NCBI GenBank assembly: GCA_012934845.2
Contig: WNNJ02002153.1
Location: 86,001 to 150,000, forward strand
Direction of reading: 5' to 3'
Origin: Pomphorhynchus laevis
Lineage: Eukaryota; Acanthocephala; Palaeacanthocephala; Echinorhynchida; Pomphorhynchidae
Length of the DNA stretch: 64,000 bases
Below, piece by piece: positions 34,057 through 45,860 of the stretch (the stretch's first letter is position 1; each line of letters starts with the position of its first letter). Under the pieces are notes generated by a model. That model was not told the origin of the DNA. It ran no database searches and was given only the letters and a program-made list of their open reading frames with translations. A program made the translations under genes and the position numbers.

Positions 34057-35010
34057 TCAGTCATCATGTACCTGTCCCAGTGTGGCGGAGGTCAAGAATA
34101 TGTTGTGGATTGGAATGTAGATGATATCTGCAATATGACGTAGAAATATGGACGGTAAATTATCAGGACCAGAGCATGTCGACTTTTTTAAATACATTAG
34201 TTCATGGAGAATTGATATAGCACTTAGCGAACTAGGAAAATACCTAGACTCTATGATACAATTACTAGGCAGGTCATTTGGTGGTCTTGATGACACCTTT
34301 AAAGGTGTAGAAAATTCTCGTGCGAATTCTTTTGCTATTCCTCGCTCATTAGACAAGGACAGACCGTCACGATTTCTGATCGAGAAAGTTTTTTGAAAAC
34401 TGTTTTGACGTTTAGTAATGTAATTAAAGAATTCTCGTGAATTCGAACAATAATTATCAGTGATAGCCTTTTCGAAACTTGCCCTGCTACTATTATTAAT
34501 AATAACGTCGAAGCTTTTGCTTGAAGCTGCAGTAGCTGGATGCACATGCAATTTCTTTAGGCAGCACATTCTATACATTTAAGGACCGATGTGAAAGTCG
34601 CACCACGCTTGAGATTTTGCCATGTGGTAATTTATATAGTGATAGAGGATGGCCTCACCGAGCTGACGAACTAATTTTTACATGGTGAGAAGGAAATACT
34701 TGTGTAGAATGAACCATCTGCCACGTCGCAATGAATTCTAGGTAAATCAACCTTTGACGCACTGAAAGCAGCTGTAAGGAAGCTAAGCGGTCTACGTATG
34801 AATAAGCAGGTTGAAAGCACAATCTGAAGCCGCTTCGAAGCACTGACTCAAGTTTCGTGATTTATGCCTTAGTAGATGAAAATGATGCCTGGATACAATA
34901 TTCGATGTGTGGGCGAACCAACGCGCAATATAGTCACTTAAAACTTATTGGGAGTAGCCTTGTAAACGTATTTTTGATGCAATATATAGCTTTCATTGCC
35001 TTATCATGTA
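34057..35010 (-). mobile_element. Fragments of a CR1/Jockey-like LINE, rearranged
   Basis: 35010-34600 encodes an RT C-terminal region (FKLLYCALVRPHIEYCIQ, YVDRLASLQLLSVRQRLIYL). 34578-34057 encodes a pre-RT to RT-fingers segment (CSNSREFFNYITKRQN, CSGPDNLPSIFLRHIA). The C-terminal piece precedes the N-terminal piece in reading order, so the order is permuted or two copies are joined. The 3' end of the L2-like LINE abuts it at about 34050. Confidence 0.75.
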
Positions 35011-35209
35011 TAACGTCAGTATTTGAGCGAGTTGTCAATGTTCTGTGCAAAATTACACCCAAATCCCTACATTCAGATACAACTTCGAGCGTATGAACCT
35101 CTATTTACAGACAAGTAATGAAAGTTCATATTTAAAAAGTCAAATATCCACCGGTAGTTATGTTTCGGTTGCTAAGAATGCGATTTCTCTTACACACCTT
35201 GCTACTTCT

Positions 35210-37240
35210 CGTATATCACATTGTTCTCCTCTTGAATTCGTGCGTGCTTGTGAACGTGAAATTAAGAATGACTTGAATTTCATTATTAGAAGATTCCCTT
35301 ATGTAATCAGAAAATGACATAACGGAAGTGAATGTCTTATCTAGTGTTGGAGTCGACCTGAAAGGCACACTAACATTACATCGCGCATCCTTTGGTTTTA
35401 CATAAACCATTTCACCGATTTTGAATTTAAGACTTGGTGTTCCAATAGTTGTTGGCGTTAACTGTTGGTTGATCGCAGAACACGGATGACACCATTTTTA
35501 TCTATGTATATTGCTTTGCGACTCCTCGATTCCAATTCCCTGTGATGACAAATTCAGCCAAAACACAGCTTTACGTATATTACATCGACTTCTAGCCGCT
35601 ATTCTATTTATGGATCTGTGATTTCTTTCGACAATCCCATTGCCTTGAGGTCGGTATGCTGCACGGAATGTTAGCTGTACATTTCACCTTGATGACATAC
35701 TCTTCATTAGTAAGATGATGACATCCTTGATGACATACTCTTCAAGTAGTAACTCATTTGGCAATCCATTCTTAAGCAATCACTATGATTGTGCCTTATA
35801 AGGGAAGGATCAATTGATTGCCATTGCTGACATGCTTTAACGATATAAATTATTTCATCTCGACTTACTTACGTATGCACTAATTGATCAAGTTTTAGCG
35901 ACCTTTCAATACTAGGATGATGCATATCATGTAACGTTCGAAGATCAATATTCGATCGTGCTGGTGTACTAACCATAGTAGAACTTGATATCGTAGATTG
36001 AGTCAACGGGCTTACCATTAATCTGGTTAGCACATCTGCTATATTCAAATGCGTTGGAGTAAATTGGCGTGTGACATGCATTTCAACTTCTTTAATCAAA
36101 CTTCTAAAAACTGACAGTCGCCGCTTCACAAGAATTCCAGCCGAATCTTTGGTATGAACAGAATGAAGTCGATTGGTAGTGGCGCCTATTTAACTTAGAA
36201 CGGTTCTTGAATCAATCATGATGGTTACGATTTTCGATCCCCGTTTTATCGCCATATTCAATCCTCGTAAAACCGCTTCCAATTTTGCCACATTTATATT
36301 TGGCAGAATTACATAACTCTTTTGTCGATGCTAAGCTGTGTCTTCAGCGATAACTCTTTGAATTTCAATTACAACTCTCAGGTCAATGTTACATGCATCA
36401 CACCATACAGTACAATATTCAACTGCTGAAACTAACCATTGTCTCGCAACATGGTCGCAGTCAATTACACGGTTTACTATACACTTGACAAATGTAAACG
36501 CTTCATGTCCTTCATAGTCATCCCAATAGATTCCCTCCGAAATCCGTTTCGCGTAGCTACATTCGTTTCCCTGCCGACTGAATGGACAATTTCGCGCGAC
36601 ATGACCCAACTTTCCACAGCTCCAACATTTAAATGTTCTATGTCGTTGCGATGTTTCTTGAAATTATCGCGGATAATTGTTTTATAACAGTGTTCGACGG
36701 CAGTGTAGGTTGAACCTTCGAATCAGCATTTATAGTAATCAACTCTGCAACGGAAATTAAAGTTCAAGCTCTTGCTGCAATTTCTTCAACTGTAATCGTT
36801 TTAATATTCGCCATACTGCGCAATTCTTTAGATACCTCGGAGGGAAATCCAACAATAAAGCTCGCTGAATAATGTTTTCAGAATCGATGCCGGACGCCCT
36901 TGCCAATCTGCGCGAATCATTGAGGAAAACATTAAGTGCTTCAGCAGGCCATCGTTTAGATATAAACTGCTTATAAGCAGTAAATGCATCTATTCCAAAA
37001 GCCGACCGTAATTTGGATTTCATTTGCGTTGCATATTTATTCAACTCGTTAGACATCTGCATATAAACTGCTAGAGCGTTTCCTTGAAGGAACATCGGTA
37101 AAATGGTCGCCTCATAATTACTCAATTTCTGCAGATGGATGATCAGTTCGAATTTTTCGATCCATTCTTCCACCATTATACAACCATCGAAGAGAGGCAC
37201 AACGTCGTTTAAACGTATTTTGCTCATCCTGTTGCCATTA
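35210..37240 (-). mobile_element. Fossil LTR retrotransposon (Gypsy-like), incomplete
   Basis: Recognisable parts in order on the minus strand are a gag-like capsid region (about 37227-36757), a CCHC knuckle (about 36640-36570), an RNase H-like stretch (about 36330-36030) and integrase regions (about 35990-35290). Not all pol parts are recognisable and no clear terminal repeats were identified. It is broken in several places and looks old. The integrase tail style suggests Ty3/Gypsy; BEL/Pao is the alternative. Confidence 0.7.
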
Positions 37241-37789
37241 ACTTACTGTAGCTCAGTTAGCTTGTAACAAAATACACTTGCAAATCAGGAAATCCCTTTT
37301 TTGGGATTTTATTTTAATCCCTTATTTTGCTTTATACAAAATGTTAACAGTACGGTGCTGCTTTCATGCTTTTAACAATCAAAATAACAAACCAAATTCC
37401 ATTGTATATGTGAACATAGACATTGTATATGTTCGCATAGACATTGTCTATGTGAACAAAGATGTGAACAGGTTTTATGATTTTGTGATTTTTATTTCTT
37501 GTGAACAGGCTATTTAGGCCCCTGCTTGTAAGCCGTTGAAACAATAATAATTGTGATTACCGCGTTGCTTCCACCGCTACTCATGTTATCATCCGAAATG
37601 GCAACATTTTTTGATATCAATAATACCGTCACATTTTTATTTTATAAGAGATCATAGAATAGCTCGAACTTTTAAAAAACAAATATATTCTTCAATACCT
37701 TCCGAAACGAATATCGAATCTCCTAGCGTATAACTAGATAAACGGATCAATGCACATGCATCATTTCGTTTTGTTTTGTTCATCGTGGA
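37241..37789. other. No gene seen; short internal repeats
   Basis: 37400-37470 contains three imperfect repeats of GAACATAGACATTGTATATG. They may belong to the end of the neighbouring LTR fossil. No coding resemblance. Confidence 0.45.
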
Positions 37790-38190
37790 AGGCATCCAAT
37801 CACTTGAAAGCAAGGGTATTATGTCGTGGCTTAATGATTACGACATTATGGTCTTGTGTGAAACATTTTGCGGCGAAGATTTATCTTTGAAAAACTTATG
37901 TATTTAATACCCCGGCGATATCGACTATGCGTGGTCGTCCTGTTGGTGGAGTGCTTGTAGCAACAATAAAGCCTTTTTCCGAAATTGGACTTTCAGATCA
38001 TCTAACAATGTTGTTTATCTCCGTCTTCCAACATTGACCTTAGAATTATTTTAATTCTAAGTTTTCGGTGGCAGATATTATAAGTGAGATGTCTACCTTC
38101 TTGAGTCCTTCTTTTGCCGATAATAATGTACCTTTATTGATAGCAGGTAATTTTAACACAAAGCTACTAGATCTTATATTATTATAACAA
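37790..38190 (+). mobile_element. LINE endonuclease fragment
   Basis: Plus-strand frames give MSWLNDYDIMVLCETF, then MRGRPVGGVLVATIKPFS and IGLSDHLTMLFISV, the ordering of an APE endonuclease N-terminal half. Frames change at least once. It abuts the 3' end of the minus-strand LINE at 38.2 kb. Confidence 0.65.
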
Positions 38191-38268
38191 ACAGAAGCAA
38201 ATGAGCTACAAGCTCGTGTCGCTTACAAAACATGATAAAATAAAAATAAAATACATCAACAAAAAAAT

Positions 38269-38943
38269 TCAATCAAATAGTAGTTGCAAATTCCTTCTTT
38301 CGGCTTCGATGGCTTTCTTGATAGCATCACTAGATATACTACTAGAGATATCAAGGCACTTTAGTGCATTCCATCCGTTAATTACCCTTGTTGCAAATCG
38401 ATGGTGAACAGGAATTCTTGTAGTTGGCTTTATTAGTTTCCACACATGCCCACGAGTTTCTCGTCTATCATTCACGGATAATAAGCTAGAGAGACCACCA
38501 AAGTCATCGAAAACAATTTTGACTGCAGTTGATAAATCAATGGCCGATCTGCGATATTTTAATGTGCCGACACATAGAGATGTCAAACGTTCAGCATATC
38601 TCAAATTGGAGAAATTCGGAATCATTCGTGACCCTTTACGTAACAAGTTCTCAATGTCACGAGATTCCCTTAAAGTCTGTGGATAAGTTACAGGTAAACC
38701 GTATTCAAGGATGGGAAGAATATAAGAGCAAAATAGTCGCTTGAACATTGATGAACTTATCCGATCAAAAGACTTGAAAAACATCCATAAAACACGATAG
38801 CCTCGATTACAAATATATCTAGTGTGGACATTAGTTTTTAAGCTACTGATCATCATCACACCAAGATCTTTGAATTCACCCGCTCGGCCAATCTGAATTG
38901 AACCTATCTGATACGATGAGTTTAGTGAAGAACCAATGGACAT
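38269..38943 (-). CDS. LINE RT thumb and C-terminal region
   Basis: A 225-codon frame: IGRAGEFKDLGVMM, RLFCSYILPILEYGLPV, SNLRYAERLTSL, LKYRRSAIDL, RGHVWKLIKPTTRI and FATRVINGWNAL, the standard post-motif-C order of CR1/Jockey LINEs. It ends about 70 bp before the tail hairpin. Confidence 0.88.
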   Translation of the reverse strand: MSIGSSLNSSYQIGSIQIGRAGEFKDLGVMMISSLKTNVHTRYICNRGYRVLWMFFKSFDRISSSMFKRLFCSYILPILEYGLPVTYPQTLRESRDIENLLRKGSRMIPNFSNLRYAERLTSLCVGTLKYRRSAIDLSTAVKIVFDDFGGLSSLLSVNDRRETRGHVWKLIKPTTRIPVHHRFATRVINGWNALKCLDISSSISSDAIKKAIEAERRNLQLLFD

Positions 38944-38970
38944 ATGCGCACATTTAGAGGGGTTAACCCT

Positions 38971-39195
38971 CTAACCATTTTCCGCTGACCATTTTTCTAG
39001 ACATGTCAGATCATCTTGAAGGATCTTAATGTCCCTTCCGTCTCTAATAGGCCGCCATATCTTAACATCGTCAGCATACATTATGACATCAGAACGAATT
39101 ACAAATAGGAGATCATTGATATAGACAATAAAAATAAGTGGAGAGATAACAGCATTCTGTGGAACGCCAGAATGAATAACGAATGAGGTGGACAT
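38971..39195 (-). pseudogene. LINE RT motifs B and C
   Basis: HSGVPQNAVISPLIFIVYIN (motif B; Asn-Ala replaces the usual Gly-Ser) and IMYADDVKIWRPI (motif C) with CLEKWSAENG. Continues the RT of the preceding frame. Confidence 0.88.
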
Positions 39196-39225
39196 ATCTG
39201 CACCTACACGTACTTTGAAAGAGCG

Positions 39226-40032
39226 TTAACTCAAGTAATTTGCAATCCAGGCGACATACATAAGACAAACGCTAAGTGACCTCAATTTGTGAATGAGTCG
39301 ATCATGCGGTACTGAATCAAAAGCATGAGAGAAATCCACAAAAAGTACATCAGATTGAACTCGTTCATCTAATGAAGACTGCCATGCGTTGGAAGAAACC
39401 AAAAGATTACTTATTGTTGATCTATTTGGTCTGAAACCGTGTTGTAAGTCAGTGAGTTTACCGTTGCTTTCCAAATCAGAGAATATGTTTTTGACTATTA
39501 GCTTTTCAAGCAACTTACAAATAATACATGTCAAGGCTACTGGGCGATAGTTCTTACACACTTGTCGATCTCCCATTTTATACACTGGAACTACAATGGA
39601 CTCCTTCCAACGCGAAGGAATTCGAGATTGGAGAATAGAAAACTGAAGCATACGGAAAACGTATAAATATATTTGAGAAGCAACTTTATTTAAAAGAATT
39701 GAGGGAAGTCTGTCCGCACCGGCAGCGATGTTTGGTTTTAATTTACAGAGAAGCTTTAAAACATCTTCAGTACAAAACGACAGATTAGATCGGTCGAATG
39801 CATCTGAACCCTTTTCTGATTCAGAACTACACAATGTCCGCGAAAAGCAAAACATCGATGAGAACTCCTGGGCAAATAAGTTTGCCATGACACTTTTACA
39901 CGTGACCTCGCCTTGAGAATCATCCCTCAACGATACTAGTGGAATATTCGAGCCCCTAATATTGCGAAAGTAAGAGAATGGAGCCTTGCCATCCATATAA
40001 CTCAGCTTCTCCTCAAACTGGCGACGCTTCAT
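39226..40032 (-). CDS. LINE reverse transcriptase, fingers and motif A
   Basis: A 268-codon frame: pre-RT helix (MKRRQFEEKL), AAGADRLPSILLNKVA, WKESIVVPVYKMGDRQVCKN, YRPVALTCIICKLLE, LQHGFRPNRSTISNLL and motif A DVLFVDFSHAFDSVPHDRL. The frame ends before motif B, which follows at once in another frame. Confidence 0.9.
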   Translation of the reverse strand: MKRRQFEEKLSYMDGKAPFSYFRNIRGSNIPLVSLRDDSQGEVTCKSVMANLFAQEFSSMFCFSRTLCSSESEKGSDAFDRSNLSFCTEDVLKLLCKLKPNIAAGADRLPSILLNKVASQIYLYVFRMLQFSILQSRIPSRWKESIVVPVYKMGDRQVCKNYRPVALTCIICKLLEKLIVKNIFSDLESNGKLTDLQHGFRPNRSTISNLLVSSNAWQSSLDERVQSDVLFVDFSHAFDSVPHDRLIHKLRSLSVCLMYVAWIANYLS

Positions 40033-40377
40033 TCTCTTGAGAGCCGTAAATCTATTCCTAATTTGTTTGAAAGACTCATAAGATTGTTGTCCACAACGAA
40101 ATGAAATCCACGCATGTTTACGTGCGCGTGAGTGATACCGGAGAAGCCCATCAAACCAAGGACAAACTTCCCTGTGTTTTAAACTTGGGAGAATGCAATA
40201 TCAGTAAGTTATAGTGTGTGCTCTCAAAAACATACCAAGCCTGGTCTATTCCGCATTTATATGGATCTGGCCATCTAACCAGATTCAATTTGTAGATAAT
40301 TGCTTCGAAATCAGCCTTCCAGAAGTTCAGAGGCTTACCCTGCATGGGACTGACCGACGTTACATTGCTTGCGCATT

Positions 40378-41112
40378 TTAATGAAAAGGACAGTACACAA
40401 TGACGCTCATACCCAGTCCAGAAAGATAATCTACGTGAGTAATATCAGACTTAAACGAAGACAAGACCATGTCTAGCTGGGCAGACGACTGGCTAGTGAA
40501 ACGGGTTGCCTCACGTGCATGCTGATGCAGACCACTGTTGTGTAGAACACTCAATAAAACCGAGTCCGATGCAATGCGACTAGGAGATGAAAACGAGTCC
40601 CAATCTATTGAGGGAATATTCAGATCTCCTAAGATTAGGCATTTTTTCTGTTGCCCACAGAGCTCAATAAGTTCTATTAAATCATCGATACTTGCCAAAG
40701 GAGGACGATAGAACACTAGCACATACATAGAATTGACCTGATCAAGGCACAATTTGAGGTATAAAGCATCAATCCCATTGGCATCACTAATCGTCTGCAA
40801 ACACACTACATCAATACCTAAACTACAATATAGCAATACACCCCCTCCCCTTCGACCAGATCGATCACAACGAAACAGGTTATATCCATCTATGGATAAT
40901 AAGCTGTCAGGGACAAGGTCGGAGAGCCAAGATTCATTAAGGGCAATGATATTTGGATGATGAGAAGTAGCTATGACCTTCAATTCATCTATCTTGTTGA
41001 GAACGCTTCGAACGTTCGAATATATAACTTTGAGCCATTTGTTGTTTTTACGATATGGCGCATTGGGTCTTATCTTACAATTCTCAGAAAAGGTTTTCAT
41101 AGCGGGGGCCAT
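40378..41112 (-). CDS. LINE APE-type endonuclease
   Basis: A 244-codon frame with the endonuclease motifs in order: VIYSNVRSVLNKIDELK, ALNESWL, RSGRRGGGVLLY, VFYRPP, CLILGDLNIPSIDWD, and LDMVLSSFKSD. The final box reads LGMSVIVYCPFH where SDH would be expected, so the frame or key residues are altered at the end. It would nick target DNA for target-primed reverse transcription. Confidence 0.88.
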   Translation of the reverse strand: MAPAMKTFSENCKIRPNAPYRKNNKWLKVIYSNVRSVLNKIDELKVIATSHHPNIIALNESWLSDLVPDSLLSIDGYNLFRCDRSGRRGGGVLLYCSLGIDVVCLQTISDANGIDALYLKLCLDQVNSMYVLVFYRPPLASIDDLIELIELCGQQKKCLILGDLNIPSIDWDSFSSPSRIASDSVLLSVLHNSGLHQHAREATRFTSQSSAQLDMVLSSFKSDITHVDYLSGLGMSVIVYCPFH

Positions 41113-41365
41113 CTCAATCGTGGACGACGCCGAACTACCCGAAAATTTACAATATGCAGATCAGTTTCCCCAGATTCTATCTGAGCATTTAGCTCGGTCC
41201 GAGCAACACGCCGGAGACAATGCTCAGCGAAAGACATATCTGTCAACAATCGAAATGGGGACTGCCTCAGTTTATATCTGCGTTTTAACAACTTACGGAC
41301 CACTGAGGATGTACGAAAGACAACTTTCATCAAACGAGAACGTTCTTCAAGATTGTTGCGACGGC

Positions 41366-42225
41366 CTATCCTAAATATCGCAATAGGGCGAAGTTCTGAA
41401 ATATATGGATCTTCTGGAGAATAACTCTAAATATTTTTTTGAATTGTTCAACATCATGGTCCACTCGAGTTTGAGCCACATCAGACGACGACTCGAGAAC
41501 GTTCGTAATAATCAAACACCGAACCCGGGAAGATTCATTAGACTTGCTGGATAAGAATGACCTGTGACTATTTAGTGGGTCAGTTTGTCGTTGAGAGAAT
41601 ATCTGACTGAAAACTTTTCTAGACTGTTCACTAAAAACTTTTCTAGACTGTTCACCATCGATTGCAACCTGGTGTGGAATTTCGATACAATGAGAGTCTA
41701 TATCATTGTTATCTGATTGCTTCGTGAGAGAAGGTGAGGTAGACCATGTGGATCGTGACTTGCCAACGGAATTGACAGCTTCTTTGGTAATTACTATTTC
41801 CGACTCAGTTTCCATACCCAGACTACACATGATTTTACTAATTGTGAAATTCGATATCATGTCATCTGGGAGTATAGGGCTGGTGTTTTTGACTTGGCAT
41901 AGTTTGACAATCTTCACTCGATAGATCATTCGTCTGAGTTACATCTTTAAGTGCTGCACAACTCCAACCAACGGAGTGAACATCATTGGATTCTCTGGAC
42001 GTATCAGCAACAAATATGATATCGGAATTATTCGGTGTGATTCTTGAAATATTTCGCAATAAAATCGAAGCGCTGCAATATCCACAAATAAATTTCTTAT
42101 CACACATAGCCGATTGCTCGGACTCCTGAATTGAGACGGTTGTCCAGACATCACAACCCAAGGAGTCACAACAAACTTGTTGTGTTGTGTACTTCTAAGG
42201 ATTTTTCGTCTTTTCCATTGTCGCG
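41366..42225 (-). pseudogene. LINE ORF1: zinc-finger protein
   Basis: Contains CCDSLGCDVWTTV followed by CDKKFICGYC (about 42180-42080), a long acidic/Ser-rich region, then RVRCLIITNVLESSSDVA with RVDHDVEQFKKIF (about 41510-41430). This is the layout of ORF1 in the L2-like LINE at 30 kb. A 24-bp tandem duplication (SEQSRKVF twice) lies near 41610-41655. The frame shifts once near 41930. Confidence 0.72.
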
Positions 42226-42230
42226 CCTGT

Positions 42231-42975
42231 CTTCTATTGTCTCTGTTTACGAGATTTTGATCCCATTTGTAGCTTGTTTGAATTTTGTGTGTATATTAGA
42301 TCTCTAATGTATTTATGTATTTACTTTTAAGTTATTTATTTACTTATTTATTATGTATTTACTTTTATGTATTTACAATTAAGTTTTATATCTTTAAAAC
42401 TTCAACTACAAATAGCCTATTTTGCAACGCTAAACTTAACTTGCAATGTTCTTGTAGTGAGATGTCCATACAAATCATTCAATGGCCGTAGTTGTATTGA
42501 TTTAATATTTGCAAATTTTTAAATCAAAAAGGTGCATCTCGATCTAGTAAATGAGTGGGCGATTCTAATAAAACACAAGCCGATATCATGTACTATAGCC
42601 GTAAAGACATTTAGAAAACAGGTTATAGCTCCAAGCTACAATCTTAGTAGAATACCATACATCGGAGCTGATGATGTCGATAATATTGAGGTGGATATGC
42701 AAATCATGGTATAAGGAAATCTTAATAAAAGCTATGAACTAATTAACGAAACTCTTTTAAAATCTCGCTTAAAATCAAAAAAGTCGAGTTTAGAAGTTAG
42801 AGACACCGAAAGCCATACCTAATTTCGCTGGGTAAAATTCATCGACACAATGATAAGTGTAAAAGGCAGCATAGGGGTATGTTGAATGCATTTAATTAAT
42901 TTCGCTTGACCAGGTTACAGTCTCAAAAGATAAGGTATACTGAAAAGTTTTCTTTGGAAACTTACAACTAAACGT
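42231..42975. other. No clear gene
   Basis: AT-rich spacer, then low-scoring frames at about 42530-42900 that may be the worn 5' side of the LINE fragment that follows. Confidence 0.4.
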
Positions 42976-43320
42976 CCTCAATTGTCTTATTTTATTCCTC
43001 TTACAGAGCAGAGTTCGTACTTTTTGAGAATTTTTGGTGGACAAAATGTTATTGATTTAAGACAGGAATTAAATAACGTCATATCTCATAATACGTCGTC
43101 ACTTTGCGATCCATTAAATGCTCTATTTACGAAAGAACTACAGGTGTGCATCAATAAAATGAAGAATAAGAAAGCCGCTGGTCATTATAAATTATGCATA
43201 GAAACTATTAGGGCATCTTCCGATATCGTTGCAGATTATTGGGTTTTCCTTTTCAACTGCTTTCTTAGTGGTTGCTTTGTTCCTGAATCTTGGAAAGAAG
43301 GTATAAAATATGTATAAAGG
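42976..43320 (+). mobile_element. LINE RT fingers fragment
   Basis: CINKMKNKKAAGHYKLCIET and CFVPESWKEGIKYV match the RT-fingers block (normally KAAGPDGI...P..WK). It may belong with the endonuclease fragment at 37790-38190. Confidence 0.6.
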
Positions 43321-43699
43321 AAATGCTGATGCTATCATTATTCCTCATGTGGTCGATAATATAATTGGATGAAAGGATGCATGCTCAACTTTTAATATTC
43401 GTTCATTATATTTTGCATTTTTGCGATTTTTGTTGTATTGCAAGGAGTCTAATATTCGAGATAAGGAGTACGACGGAGCCAACAAGTTAAAAACGTATGT
43501 ATCCATTAAATATCCGTCCGTAGCATTCCCAAATAGGCCATTGCAAAAAATATCTGCCCTTGCATCTCTATCTCGCGATGTTGTATTGTTATCGAATTCA
43601 ATAGATTGAGGTACATGATTAAGTTGGGGCTCTTTTATTACGCACTTACAAAGCGTTCTTAAACATTTAGATATTTCATCGATTACAATATTGTGACGG

Positions 43700-45060
43700 A
43701 CAAAATTAAATCATCCAGTCGGGAATGACAGGGCATGCGTGATATCAAATATGGCACCGTAAGGGCACTTATTTGTCAGTGGATTGTGTTGCCAGCCATA
43801 TTGCACTGCCACAGCGTCACGAAAATCACTCGGAGTTAGGAATGTACCGCTTGGATGATACGCTGGACTCATACACGCCGATGCTCCAGTTGTACTGTCG
43901 TTTTTAAGAATCGAAGCAAGATTTCCGAGGATTGGATGATATCTGATGAAATATGTGCTCATCTGATAAAATTTGAATGTCGAATGTGGCTTAGCAAATA
44001 TCGTCGATAATTCAGAATAACAGATTGTTGACAACCATTCCCATTAAGCTCAAATATCCTTAACGAGTTCACGTAATTACATTTCCTCTTTCGGTTGAAT
44101 TATTAATTCCGAGTCCACCAAATTTGAATGGAAGTGTAATCAGTACCCGATCTTCCTCTCCAATCGGTCTGGTACCTAACATATGTGGTAATAAGTGCTC
44201 GAACAGCCGCGAATGAAGGCTTTCAAACCAATCGCTTTGTGGTTTTGCAAGTTCTGAAAATATAAGTATGTTGGTGTTAAAAGGCCCTTGTCAATAGAAT
44301 GTAGCCGAGAATTCGTTGATTGATACCATCTTATGAAGCTGATCAAGTGACTTCTTCTAATCGTCGCCCACTTCTTTAGCTCGTGACTTCACGTATTCAT
44401 CGGTCCCAATAAAGCTTCCTAGGTATTTCGCACCATATTTATATATAGGTATGGCATCATCTGCAAATCGCTTTAGATTAATATCCAGCTTTTCACCGCG
44501 TGCCAGAATCATGCATTTTTTAGGATTTACTAAGTATCTAAAAGACGGGCCCAACTGCTTAAGATACTCCCAAACTTTTAAGAGGTCATCGATTTTTCCG
44601 ACACATGCTCCATCGTATGCATACCAGCAGTGGGTAGCTCGAAATGCAATATTGTCCAATCTATTAATTTATTACAGATTATTGCTTAATCTGCAATATG
44701 GGCATTGATGCAGCAGCATACGCATCAATGGCCAGCGGATCTCCTTGTGTAAATCCTTCGGCAGACAATATCCAAATATTATCGACAGTGAGAGTTAATG
44801 GTTGTCCATACGTGTTATTTAATATCGTCGATAAAGCTGGGCTATATATTTAATGTTTCTTAGAGCTATTTCTATGTTAACACGATTAAATGCGTTTCCT
44901 GCATCTAACAATAGCACACAATTGTCAACTAATTTTTCAAACCCTGTTCGGACTGAATGCACAGCGATTTCAGTACAGTATCGTTGTCCAGCGCATAGTT
45001 GAAAACTCTCACAGACTGATGCCAGATCATCTTTAATGCGTGAAATCAAAGCACGATCAA
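43700..45060 (-). mobile_element. Fragments of an unusual RT family (DAGNAFN type)
   Basis: 45049-44819 holds a motif A region (TEIAVHSVRTGFEKL, then VLLLDAGNAFNRVN). 44659-44357 holds a motif C-like YAYDGACVGKIDDLL, then LGPSFRYLVNPKKC and YLGSFIGTDEYV. About 44340-44050 gives LPFKFGGLGINN. 44034-43711 ends LTPSDFRDAVAVQYGW with a Cys/His cluster before HALSFPTG. This set of blocks is familiar from RT proteins scattered through invertebrate genomes, but I cannot name the superfamily. Several breaks. Confidence 0.7.
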
Positions 45061-45258
45061 TGACAATATTCCACCCTCAGACCGTTGTTTTAATAATCGC
45101 AACGCTTTGCTGATTTTTCCAGATTTAATAATGTTGACAACCATCTTTATATTTGATGTGGGTTTATTTCTATCTTTTTGTAGTCCATTTACCCGACATT
45201 TTTGTAAAAATCGGGCTTTTACCAGTAACTCATTAAGTTCCCCCTCTCCAAAGTTGTA

Positions 45259-45298
45259 TTTTTCAGGGTTTTCCTATTTATAGGAAAACCCTGAAAAA
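45259..45298. repeat. Perfect 18-bp inverted repeat with 4-base loop
   Basis: Arms TTTTTCAGGGTTTTCCTA and its exact complement around TTTA. Directly followed (45309-45408) by a cluster of nested AACCTATTAGGTAAAT-type inverted and direct repeats. Confidence 0.9.
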
Positions 45299-45664
45299 GA
45301 GAATACTACTATTTACCTATTATAGGCAAAACCTATTAGGTAAATAAAACCTATTAGGTAAATAGGTTTACCTATTTACCTAAAATAGGTAAACCTATTT
45401 TAGGTTTACTTTCCGTGTCGGAATTCTCTGCAAAAGAATTTGACATGGCACGGTGGCCCTTTTCAAATGATCATTTCGATCTGTTCTTGTTTTATTAAAG
45501 TTATATAATTATAAAATTATAATAATTTTTTAAATATCAAAATATTATTTACAAATTAGTAGTTACCCTCAAATGAGTCTTATGAATGTCAGAATTATAA
45601 TGTCATAATAATTTTTATATGATAATAAAAATAATGAAATCTACAAGGCTCTCCAAATATGTAT

Positions 45665-45860
45665 GCTCACATGGTACCCTTCTCATCTAATAAGTCTACT
45701 TGAATTGTACTGATTTCGTTAAGCCGGTATATGCCGCTTGAGGATCCAGTTCTGCAATGCACGTCAATTTGTCAATAACCTCTGACCATTTTAGCGATTC
45801 ATTCCTTGTGGTTGATGAAACGTAAGCGCCGGTTCCAATGGGAACTCCCAAAATTTTTAT
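45665..45860 (-). mobile_element. Second fragment of the DAGNAFN-type RT family
   Basis: The minus-strand frame reads LGVPIGTGAYVSSTTRNESL and then AELDPQAAYTGLTKSVQFKW, collinear with YLGSFIGTDEYV of the neighbouring element. It is a separate, more upstream-lying piece of a related copy. Confidence 0.65.

Larger units (their letters stand above)
38200..42230 (-). mobile_element. Second long LINE (CR1/Jockey group), nearly complete
   Basis: On the minus strand: ORF1 (about 42225-41374), endonuclease (41112-40378), RT (40032-38971), C-terminal region (38943-38269), and a tail at 38260-38190 with hairpin GAGCT/AGCTC followed by CATTTGC. Total about 4.0 kb, the usual size for a two-ORF LINE. 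A few breaks separate long frames, so it is inactive but not old. Confidence 0.9.

Noticed and set aside
35869-36609. Domesticated host gene with a zinc knuckle
   Set aside because: Neighbouring gag, RNase H and integrase-like stretches in retrotransposon order show a fossil LTR element.
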